Part shown: positions 36,301-47,600 of the stretch, piece after piece | How the letters are laid out: every line of letters begins with the position of its first letter | Numbering within the stretch: the first letter of the stretch is position 1 | Source: Lagopus muta | Taxonomy: Eukaryota; Chordata; Aves; Galliformes; Phasianidae | Length of the DNA stretch: 64,000 nucleotides | NCBI RefSeq assembly: GCF_023343835.1 | Contig: NC_064443.1 | Location: forward strand, 8,928,001-8,992,000 | Direction of reading: 5' to 3' | Notes under the pieces: generated by a model | Database searches by the model: none | What the model was told of the DNA's origin: nothing | What the model saw: only the letters and a program-made list of their open reading frames with translations | Position numbers and translations under genes: made by a program

Positions 36301-38632
36301 CGCTACCGCTTCGTCAACGAGAGGGCGGCCCACGCCGTCTTCGAGATCGACCCGCGCTCTGGGCTCATCACCACCAGCGGGCCGGTGGACAGGGAGAAGA
36401 TGGAGAGGTACTCCTTAGTGGTGGAAGCCAACGATCAGGGCAGGGAACCGGGACCTCGCTCTGCCACCGTCAAGGTGTACATCACGGTGCTCGATGAGAA
36501 CGATAACACGCCGCAGTTCAGTGAGAAGCGCTACATCGTCCAGGTGAGGGAGGACATACGGCCACACACCGAAATCTTGCGCGTCACCGCCACCGATTTG
36601 GACAAGGACAACAACGCACTCGTCCACTACAACATCATCAGTGGGAACAGCCGGGGCCAGTTCTCTATCGACAGTGTCACTGGGGAGATCCAGGTCGTTG
36701 CCCCGCTGGATTTTGAGGTGGAGCGCGAGTATGCCCTGAGGATCCGGGCGCAGGATGCGGGCCGCCCGCCGCTCTCCAACAACACCGGCATGGCCAGCAT
36801 CCAGGTGGTGGACATCAACGACCATGCCCCCATCTTTGTCAGCACCCCTTTCCAAATCTCCGTCCTGGAGAACGCGCCTCTCGGCCATTCCGTCATCCAC
36901 ATCCAGGCTGTGGACGCAGACTATGGCGAGAATGCACGTCTGGAGTATAAGCTGACCGGGGTCTCGGCCGACACACCCTTTGTGGTGAACAGTGCCACAG
37001 GATGGATCACGGTCAGCGGGCCTTTGGACCGGGAGTTGGTAGAGCACTATTTTTTTGGGGTGGAGGCTCGTGATCACGGCTCTCCATCATTATCTGCCTC
37101 CGCCAGCGTCACCATCACAGTCATGGATGTCAACGACAATCGCCCCGAGTTCACCCAGAAGGAGTACTTTATTCGCCTGAATGAGGATGCGGCTGTGGGG
37201 ACCAGCGTCCTTAGTGTCACGGCAATCGATCGGGACGTGAACAGTGCCATCACTTACCAGATCACAGGAGGCAACACGCGGAACCGCTTTGCTATCAGCA
37301 CGCAGGGCGGAGTGGGGATCATCACTCTGTCCCTGCCGCTGGACTACAAGCAGGAGCGGCGCTACGTGCTCACTGTGACGGCCTCCGACCGCACGCTGCG
37401 GGACAACTGTCATGTGCACATCAACATCACTGATGCCAACACGCACAGGCCGGTATTCCAGAGTGCGCACTACTCTGTGAGCATCAATGAGGACCGGCCC
37501 GTGGGCAGCACTGTGGTGGTGATCAGTGCCACAGATGATGACGTGGGGGAAAACGCTCGCATCACGTACTACCTAGAAGACAACGTCCCTCAGTTTCGCA
37601 TCGATCCGGACTCGGGGGCCATCACTCTCCAGGCAGAGCTGGATTATGAGGACCAGGTCACCTACACGTTGGCTATCACAGCCAAAGACAACGGGATCCC
37701 CCAGAAAGCAGACACTACCTATGTTGAAATCATGGTGAATGATGTTAATGATAATGCGCCCCAGTTTGTCAGCACTCATTACCAGGGCGTGATCTCTGAG
37801 GACGCACCTCCTTTCACCAGCGTGCTCCAGATCTCTGCCACCGACCGGGATGCCCACACCAATGGGAGAGTACAGTACACCTTCCAGAACGGGGAGGATG
37901 GGGATGGAGACTTCACCATAGAACCCACCTCAGGGATCATTCGCACTGTCCGCAGGCTGGACCGGGAGAATGTCCCGGTCTATGAGTTGACTGCATATGC
38001 TGTGGACAGGGGCATCCCTGCTCAGCGAACTCCTGTCCATATCCAAGTGACCATTCAGGATGTGAACGACAATGCCCCCGTCTTTCCAGCTGAGGAGTTT
38101 GAGGTCTTGGTAAAAGAGAACAGCATTGTAGGCTCTGTTGTGGCTCAAATCACAGCCATTGACCCGGATGAGGGACCCAACGCCCAGATAATGTATCAAA
38201 TTGTGGAAGGCAACATCCCTGAGATATTCCAGATGGACATCTTCTCTGGAGAGCTCACGGCTTTGATAGACCTGGATTATGAGACAAAACCAGAGTATGT
38301 GATTGTAGTGCAGGCCACCTCTGCCCCTTTGGTCAGCAGAGCCACGGTGCACATCAAACTCATTGACCAGAACGACAACAGCCCTGTTCTCAAGAACTTC
38401 CAGATCCTATTCAATAACTATGTGTCCAATAAATCCAATACCTTTCCCTCCGGAGTCATAGGGAAGGTTCCAGCGTATGATCCAGATGTGTCTGACCGTC
38501 TCTTCTACACCTTTGAACGGGGAAATGAACTGCACTTGTTGATTGTAAACCAGTCGAGTGGGGAGCTGAGGCTGAGCCGTAAGCTGGACAACAACCGTCC
38601 ACTCGTGGCTTCCATGCTGGTGACTGTCACAG
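35563..38632 (+). CDS. CELSR3: CELSR3 exon 1: signal peptide, basic linker and cadherin repeats EC1-EC9
   Basis: One 3070-base exon encodes the adhesive ectodomain. The hydrophobic core [15 protein letters not shown] is followed by an Arg/Pro/Ala-rich linker ending [14 protein letters not shown], a furin-like R-x-R-R site just before EC1. Inter-repeat linker motifs lie at about residues 203 (DRNDH), 311 (DENDN), 417 (DINDH), 522 (DVNDN), 624 (DANTH), 727 (DVNDN), 832 (DVNDN) and 935 (DQNDN), defining nine repeats. The fifth linker lacks the canonical calcium ligands; human has the same sequence there. Repeats EC2-EC9 are far closer to human than the linker, which is roughly 200 residues shorter. 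A single large cadherin exon is typical of CELSR genes. Confidence 0.97.
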
Positions 38633-41600
38633 GTAGGCATGCAAACCTTTAAATGCATGATTTGGGGTGTTATCCCCTGGGGGGCTTTGCACAGTCCCTC
38701 TTTGCATGGCAGCCCATTGTGAATCTGTGTGGGCTGGGACTGACAACAAGGTTTGGATGGGGAATTACGTCAAATCGGGAAATGCTGAAGGGTCTGGGAA
38801 TCTTGGAAAGGGTTGCATGCTGTAGGAGAGCATTTTGCAAAGGGGCTGAGATCACTGGTGGTGTGAAAGAACAAAGCATCGTTACTCAGCTGTGAGGATC
38901 TCATCTAGCTGCCAGCAAGACACCTTTGGAGATGCTGTCACCAGTGAATCAGTGATGTATGCCCTGGGGTGCTGGCCAAGCAAACTGTGTGTTCCTGGGG
39001 TGGCCAAGCTGGCCACGCTACTCCGAGCCCCAGGCGAGTTCTCCTCGCCAGGAAAGGATGCATTTCCTAGCTGCACTGGAGAGGGATGGGCTGGACTGCT
39101 GGAGGGTACCATTAAGCAAACAATTCAGGTCTGGGTTCTGGCCATGACATCTATTGATGCCTGTGGCTTCTAAATTTTGGGGTCTGTGTTCTGAAGTCAA
39201 CTTCGCATTGCATATAATGACTGTAACGGACTTCGGAGAGAGGTGTTTAAAACTCCCATTGTGTTGCTGGAGTATCCAAATGCAGATGCTGGTGGTGGCT
39301 CCCTGGAGTGGTTAGGGGAAGCATAACGGTCACCTCTCGCTAGGAGGGGGTGGGGCACAGATCAACCCAGGGCTTGTCTGAATTTGAGGTAGTGTCTGTG
39401 TGTGAAGCTGCCTGAGCTTTGCTAGCACTGCAAGCCTTTCTTTGCTTGTGGATGCATCATCTGAAATGGAGGCATCCATCCATCCAGTGCTGAAACAAGG
39501 AGCAGCTCTGGGGAAGGGAGGGCAGGAGCCCTCTTTGAAGGGCCCAAACAGTGAATCACAAAGCACGCTTGAGAACTGTGCTTTAAATTGCAGTTCTCCC
39601 CTGACTACCAGCTGACACCCTTCCCACCCCCATTCTATCCAGCTTATTCAGCAGGAGGAAAAAATATTTCAAAAGATGGAGTGATGGCTCTAGCAGACCT
39701 GTTCAGGGCATGGCCAGCTCTAGCCATCGGTGGAATTAGTCTCTTTGGGGACTAATTGTAGCTGCAGGGCTGGTTGGCCCCACACACACACGCATGCTGG
39801 TTGCTGGAGGTGGGGGCTGGTTTTGACCTTTTCAGCTTCTTTCCCAGTGTGTTTCTGCAAGCCCAGCCTCCTTGCACACTTAACCCCTCACAAAGGCAGG
39901 AGAAAATCACATTGCAAAGTCCTGCGCTGAGCTGCCTGGCAGCGAGAGGGCCCCTGCAATTAGTGTGTCGTCATCTTCTAGCAGGATGGGAGAATAGGAG
40001 AGGTGCACTAGCAGAGGGGAGAATGGAGGGGGAAGAGCCGTGCAGTGGGGGGGGGAGAGAGGGGGAACACAGCGAGGCAGTGGGAAGCAGGCCTTTGTTG
40101 GCTCTGACAGAGCTGCGGAGAGCTGGCTTGTTGCTCCCTTCTTCATTGTTCAGGCTTCCAGCGACAGCCCGTCCGCCCCCGGCGCCGTAGCCGTGCAGCT
40201 CCAGGGCTGCATTGTCTGCCCCAGCCCAGCTCGTTCCTCTTGAGGGAAGGCAACGAGCTCGTAGCTGGGTGCCGCTGCGCTTGGGGGCTCGCAGGGACAG
40301 GGCGGCCACCGCAAACCAGCGCCTTTCTGGGGGACCCACCGGGCTCAGCACCACGGACAGCTCCTCGCAGCCACGTGGGCGCCGTGCGTGCTGGAAATGG
40401 CTGCTCATTCCGAGCCGCCCTCATTCCGGGGGCTGAGCGGATCGGCGTTCTTCTCAAGTCAGGCACGAGTCCCAGGGCTGCCTCTCCCTTTTGCAACTTG
40501 TATCGCTTCTCTCCTCAGGAGCCCTGTCTCAGGAACCTCCTCCCTGTTAGGTCCCCTATAGCCGGAGGAGCTGACCGTGACTTGTGATGAGAAATGCGGG
40601 TTTCTGTTCCTGGTTAGGGAGTGGGTCTGATGTCTTCTTGGTTATTATACTTCAGTCCCTGTCTTTATTGATGCTGGGAGAACGACATTCATAGCGCTGT
40701 CTTGGGAATTATGATTTACTTCTGAGAGAGAGTTCTGCAGAAGCCCTGTGGGGTTTTAGTGAGGCTTGGCCATGCCATGCTGATGGCAACCAGACGTGGC
40801 AGTGGGGCTCACACAATGGCCTCCAGTGGCTTCTTGGCCTGTAGGATGGAGGAGTGGTCGAAAGCCTGAGTGTGCCCTGTTGGTGACAGGACACCAAAGT
40901 CCCTCGGGTGGGTGCTGCACAGGAGGCTTGGGAGCAGTGAGGAGGACAGGGGCGATGGGGTCTGTCTCTGGCTGCGCTGCTTTTGAAGCTGTTAGATGTC
41001 ACTCTGGGAATTGCAGCTATGCTGACCTGGCACTGCCCAGCACTGTGATCAGAGCCTCAGGCCTTTCTCCTTGTCCTGCAGGCATGTTTTGGGGTACCTC
41101 TTACTGCTGCATGAATATTCACCAGGCACCAGCTCTCCAGCCACAGGATTTAATCAGGAAGGCTGAGCATCCGTGATTAAAATACTTCCCATGGGGGTCA
41201 GTGCCTCCAGCCAGCTTTGGGTTTTCTTTTGGTAGCTTTTTGTTTTCTTCTTTTTATCCCCCTTTCATTTACAGAGGGTCATTCTTCCAACCATCTGCTT
41301 CCTCTTGCATGGAGCTGACAAGGAGGTGGCCTTGGCTGCGAGGTGAACCTTATAGAAGGTGTTCCTGCTGAGAAATGCTAGTTCAAATTGTGTCTCGGAG
41401 TGGTGATGATGATGGAGAGCAGAGTTTCCAAAGAAACACTGGGTTTGGGGCTTGGTGAATGTAGAGTGGGAGATGGAGTCATGGATGATCACCCTGCGCT
41501 GCTGACGTGTGGGGCTGATGGTGTTGGAATGATGTGAATGACCTGGGAGATGGGTTGCTGTCTTTTGCCAGGTTAGTGGGGTTCCTGGTGGGCCTCAGTA

Positions 41601-44600
41601 GATGTTTCTGGGGCCACAAAGGAGGGCGCATTGTGCTGCCTTGGAGGTGGTTCACGTGGTGTGAGGCCCTGAGGGGCGGGGAGATGGTTTCCAAGGAAAA
41701 TATAGATGAAAGAGAATTAAACAAACCGGAGGTGGGCCTGGAGAAGAAGGGATGTGGAGCAGATGCTGAGACAGGGGAAGCAGGGAGACCAGCACAAAAG
41801 CCTTGGAGGCCCTGGAGGAGAGAGGAAAGAGATGGCAGGAAGAGAGTGGGTAAGGGCAGCACAGAGGGGGGCAGTGGGGGAGTAAAGCACCCCGGGTGCT
41901 GGCACTGGCTCCAGTGTTTGTCCAACCTCCTGCTGTGGCTGCCTTCTGCCTGCTGCTCAGCAGCATCCTTGTTGTGAGAGCTCAGTCGGCTGCCCAGATC
42001 CAGAATGAGGAAGGAACCTGGCAGTTATCTCAGAGGAGAGCCTGGTGCAGGTAGCACCCAGGTTACTCCTTGGGCTACAACTTCAAGGTTTCTTAGCCAA
42101 GAATGCAGCACACTGTATTCATACACTGAGCCAGGAGGGAGGAGACCTGCAGCACATCTCTGTTCTGTCCCGCAGACGGCATCCACAGCGTGACAGCCCA
42201 GTGTGTTCTGCGGGTGATCATCATCACAGAGGACATGCTGGCCAACAGCATCACAGTGCGCCTGGAGAACATGTGGCAGGAGCGCTTCCTCTCCCCGCTG
42301 CTGGCCACCTTCCTGGAAGGGGTGGCCACTGTGCTTGCGACGCCCAAGGAGGATGTCTTCATCTTCAACATCCAGAACGACACGGACGTGGGTGGCACAG
42401 TGCTCAACGTCAGCTTCTCGGCCCTGGCACCGCGGGGTGGGCACTACTTCAGCTCGGAGGAGCTGCAGGAGCAGCTGTACATGAAGCGCATGGCGCTGAC
42501 GGGAGCCTCCATGCTGGAGGTGCTGCCCTTTGATGATAACGTCTGCCTGCGGGAGCCCTGCCAGAACTACATGAAGTGTATCTCTGTCCTCAAGTTTGAC
42601 AGCTCTGCGCCCTTCATCACCTCCCCGTCCACTCTGTTCCGCCCCATCCACCCCATTACTGGCCTGAGGTGCCGCTGCCCGCAGGGCTTCACTGGTGACT
42701 ACTGCGAAACGGAGATCAATCTGTGCTATTCCAACCCCTGCCTGCACGGAGGGACCTGCACGCGCAAGGAGGGCGGCTACACCTGTGTGTGCCGCCAGCA
42801 CTTCAGTGGTGAGTGCCAGCCAGGGGCTCCCCAGCTGTCCCCCTCCCATGGGCTCCAGGACCATCCAAAGCAGTTTTAAGCCGGTGACACACTAACACGA
42901 TGGGAAGCTTCAGCCTTCCCCCTGAGCTTGGACAGGGAGGGCCCGCTGTCTCACTGGGCAGGATCCATCCTGGCCCCTGGGACTCCCCCCCAGTGCCTTG
43001 CAGCCACACTAGGCCCCACCAGGCCATGGAGACCTGTGCCCAGCCACTGTCAGCATGGGGTGAGAGAAGGTGGCCTGTGGCTACAAGGGAGGCAGGGGAG
43101 TGCGGCAGCAGATGGTTGCCTCAGTGCTGCTCAGCTCCTGGTGAGATAAGCGGAGTCAGTGGTAATTAACCCCTGGCATTTGAAGCGTGAACAGCCATTA
43201 GCAGAAGGGTTAATGAGCTCATTTCACTGTCACTTCATGCTGTCTCCGCATCCTCCTCCTTGTGTGTGAGCAAGCAATGGGAACCAGGCCTGGGGCGTAG
43301 GGCTGAGCAATTGGTTACTGCGCTGCTGTGAGCCTCGCCAGGGCCTTTGGGTGAGCAGAGCCAGCTGAAGAGAGGCCAGGTAAACCTGGTGGGCTGGCCC
43401 TGAGGTCAGCTGTGGGCACTGAGGAAGCAGGGAGGAGTTCCCAGCCCTTCACTGGAGGTGAGCAAGGTTCAAGGTGGTCGGTTTCCTCACCCAGCTGGGT
43501 TCCTCTCTACTTGGCCCAAGTGCCAGCACCCACCTGCAGGGCTAGGGAGCTCCTGGTGCCGTGGGTGAGGAGCAGCTGAGGGCACACATCCCACACTCCC
43601 CATTCTGTCTCTCACAGGTGAGAACTGCGAGGTGGACAGCCGCTCGGGGCGCTGCCAGCCCGGCGTGTGCCACAACGGGGGCACCTGCACCAATGGCGCC
43701 GACGGGGGCTTCCGCTGCCAGTGCCCAGCGGGCGGCTTCGAGACCCCCTTCTGCGAGCTGTCCACGCGCTCCTTCCCACCCCGCTCCTTTGTCATGTTCC
43801 GGGGCCTACGCCAGCGTTTCCACCTCACCCTCTCCCTCTCGTGAGTTCTCTCTCTCCTCTGCTGGTGGCCCTCTGGACCTCCTGTCCTCTCTTCCCATCC
43901 CCATGCTGGGTGCTGCCGCATGCTCCCTGCGTGCACCCAGTGTTCCCACTGATTCCCTGCCCAGGTTCAGCACGGTGGAGCCTGGCGGCCTCCTGCTGTA
44001 CAATGGGCGCCTGAACGAGCGGCACGACTTCTTGGCAGTGGAGATCATCCAGGGGCAGGTCCAGCTGAAGTACTCCACAGGTAGGCTTGGCCCTACCTAC
44101 TGTGGGATTTGGGCCATGGGAGCTGCAAAGAGGGGGGTTCCTGCAGCTGCTGATCACCTTGAGTTCGCCTCCTGCCTGGCCACGGGTTGATTTGGAGTTG
44201 AGGACCCTCTTGGATGGGTGTTGATTGTGCAGATCACATTGGCTCTGCATGTTCATCTTCCTGCAGCATTTATCTCTGTCCCTGCAGGGGAGTCCAGCAC
44301 AGTGGTGAGCCCATACCTGCCTGGGGGTGTGAGCGATGGGCAGTGGCACACGCTGCAGCTCCGTTACTACAACAAGGTATCGTGCCCAACTGTGCACCAG
44401 CTCTTTGTCCCCTGAGGCCATCTGTACCCACCTCAAACGGCTTGCTGTGCTCAGTGAGTGCAGTGGTGCCAGGCTCCCTGTCCTTTTCTTGCTGTAAGGT
44501 GAGCTGTGGGGTGTTTGGATCTGGGGGGACATGTGCTGCTGACACTGTGTCTTTGCTTTCAGCCCAAGCTCAGTGCCCTGGGAGTGGTTCAGGGCCCTTC

Positions 44601-47600
44601 CAAGGACAAGGTGGCCATCCTGACAGTGGATGAATGCGACGCCTCTGTGGCCCTGCAGTTTGGCAGTGAGATTGGGAACTACTCGTGTGCTGCAGAAGGA
44701 GTGCAGACTAGCTCCAAGAAGTGAGTTCCTCACTGGGGTGACCTGCAGTGGGGAGAGGAGCAGGGCACCTGTGTCCCCAGCGAAGCCCGTCCTTCACACC
44801 TGGGATGTCTTGACTGGATGTCAACTTCCCAGCCTGGCCAGCTAGAGTTCACAGGGCTTCTCTCCTCACAGGTCCTTGGACCTCACAGGTCCCTTGCTCC
44901 TTGGAGGAGTCCCTAACCTGCCAGAAAACTTCCCTGTCTCTCACCGGGACTTTGTAGGATGCATGAGAGACCTGTACATTGACAACAAACGCATCGACCT
45001 GGCCTCCTACATTGCCAACAACGGAACCACTGCAGGTACCTGTGCCTCTGCCCGCCCTGGGAGCAGCCCCAGATCTCCCTGCACCAGCAGCAGGGAAGGG
45101 CTGGGTGCCAGCAGTGCCTGCCCTGTGGGCTGGAGGGAGGTGACAGGTGGGTTGAAGCTGATGTGGGTGATTTGGGTACCTTCAGGCTGCCACGCCAAGC
45201 ACAGCTTCTGTGACTCCAGCCCCTGTAAGAACGGCGGCACCTGCTCGGTCAGCTGGGGGACCTATTCCTGCCTCTGTCCTGTGGGCTTCGGGGGCAAGGA
45301 CTGCCGCCATGGTGAGTGAGCTGCTGGGCGTGCACAGGGGGATGCACGCAGCAACGCAGGGTGGGGTACAGATGAGTTGAGCTGGCTCTGTCATCACTGC
45401 ATCTGCTGCTCTAGAATCACCAGTGCCTGGAAAATGGAGTTGCACGAGGAAAGGCCTCAGGGCAGATTGGTGGTCCCCGTCCCTTCTCCTCATCTCCGCT
45501 TTCCTTTCCAGCCATGCACCATGCCCACTATTTCCAGGGCAACAGTGTCCTGAGCTGGGACTTCAAGGCAGACATGAAGATCTCAGTGCCATGGTACTTG
45601 GGGCTGGCGTTTCGGACCCGCCAGATGGACGGCGTGCTTCTGCAGGCCCATGCTGGCCAGTACACCACCCTGCTGTGCCAGGTAGGGCCACGCAGAGGAC
45701 TGGGTTTCCCTCCCTGTGCTCAGAGCTCTCGGGGAGGGTTGGTTGGAGGCAGCCAAAGTGGATCAGGATCTTGCTCACTGCTGCCATTGCTGTTCTCTCT
45801 CTGCAGCTGTCTGGAGGCCTGCTCTCCTTCATGGTGAGCCGGGGCTCAGGGCGCAGCACCAGCCTTGTGCTGGACCAGCTGCAGCTGAACGACGGGCGAT
45901 GGCACGACCTCCAGCTGGAGCTGCGGGATGTCCGCAGCGGGCGGGACTCACGCTATGTCATCACCATCATGCTGGATTTTGGGCTCTACCAGGTGAATGC
46001 TGCATGACACCCCGGCTCTGGGATAGGAACTGTGGGGGAAGCTTCGCCTACACCCTCAGGTGTGATGGCAGTTGCACCATGTTACCCCTCTGTACATTCT
46101 GCAGGACACAGTGGTTGTTGGAAATGAACTGCATGGCCTGAAGGTGAAACACCTGCATGTGGGTGGAGTCCTCAGCTCTGGCGAGGTGCAGAATGGGCTG
46201 CGGGGCTGCATACAGGTGAGTCCACTGCTTTGAGCCTTCCTTGTCCAGGGATCTGTTGTGGTGACTGATGGGAAACATGGAAACGTGGGCTAGCAGCTGT
46301 TGCCAGTGTCCGTCCTGCTGGAGATGTGCTCCCTCTGAGCATTTGGGAGTCGGAGGTGCTGCGGGGGCAGCCTTTAGTCAGTGTGGCAGGGATGATGGGA
46401 AGGGTGCCTGCTCTGGGGTTTGTAGGGGCTGGGCAGACTGAAGTGTTCTGTGTTTTTCCTGGCTCTTCAACTTTTTTCCTGTGTTTCAGGGGGTGCGACT
46501 GGGTGACAGCATCACTGGGACCGTGCTGCCCAAGCCCAGCCATGCCCTGCGGGTGGAGGCTGGCTGCAGCGTGCCCAGCCCTTGCGACTCCAGCCCCTGC
46601 CCAGCCAACAGCATCTGCAAGGATGAGTGGCAGAGCTACTCCTGTGTCTGCCAGCCAGGTAGGGCATGCAGCACTCTGCCACCCCATTGCTCTTCTCACT
46701 TAGAGTGAGAAGACTTCTCTGCCCTGTGACTCCCACGGCCTGCCCTTCCCTTGGGCTAGTTGTGTGCCTAGAAATCCCTGCCAGACATGTATTAGCTTTG
46801 GTGGAGGGCAGAATCCCTCCTGAGATCTACTGTGGGGTGCTCTGACCCCTCCTGGGAAAAGGTACTTTCTTCATGTTCTGCTCTCTGTCAACACCTTAGG
46901 GTACTATGGGGGAGAATGTGTGGATGCATGTCACCTCAACCCCTGCAAGAACAAGTCGGTGTGTCGCCGCAGGCCGGGCTCACCTCTGGGCTACGTGTGT
47001 GAGTGCGGAGGGAACTTTTTCGGGCAGTACTGCGAGCACAGGTGAGATGTGTGGCACACGGCAGGGCCTTCAGTGCCTGGCTCTGTGCTGTTCTCCCATC
47101 CCAGCTGTGTGACACCTTGCTGCTACCCTGCTCCTTGAAGCTGCTGGGCAGGCGGGCTGGTGGCAGAAGGCCCAGGAAATTGGGTTGGTGTAACACTGGA
47201 GGTGTTTCTCTCCTAGGATGGACCAGCAGTGTCCGAAGGGCTGGTGGGGGAACCCCTCCTGTGGACCATGCAACTGCGATGTGAGCAAGGGCTTTGACCC
47301 TGACTGCAATAAAACCAACGGGCAGTGCCACTGCAAGGTGAGGGGCCGTGACTCACCTGCATCCCTGGAGCCCTCTTTGTCCTTGATGATTCTTGTCCAC
47401 TCCTCAGGGCTGGCAGCTGCTGAGGTGCTGCTTTCTGTGCCTGTTCCTTGCTCACCTCCTGTCTGCAGCCCTTCTGGCCCAGCAAGGTGACAGTAGGGGC
47501 AGTAGGATGCTTGCAAACGAGGGTCTCTGTGATGAGTCCCTGATGAGCACCCAGAGAGGAGAGCAAGACCCTTTTCAGCTCCCACTCACATGGCTCCCAG

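Larger units (their letters stand above)
38633..42175 (+). other. CELSR3: CELSR3 intron 1 (3.5 kb), with an internal CpG-rich patch
   Basis: The longest CELSR3 intron and its main candidate regulatory space. It is unremarkable from 38633 to ~40000 and from ~40600 to 42175. A CpG-dense patch at ~40140-40470 contains a near-consensus RE1. No exon or CR1 copy was seen. Confidence 0.85.

Noticed and set aside
35251-36333. 360-codon - strand open frame across the CELSR3 CpG island
   Set aside because: Shadow of the GC-rich + strand exon 1: stops are rare at this composition, and its residues (Arg/Gly/Pro/His-rich) show no family. The + strand frame is clearly CELSR3.
39780-39796. Short CA-rich run in CELSR3 intron 1 as a microsatellite
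   Set aside because: Only a few CA units, too short to call a meaningful repeat.
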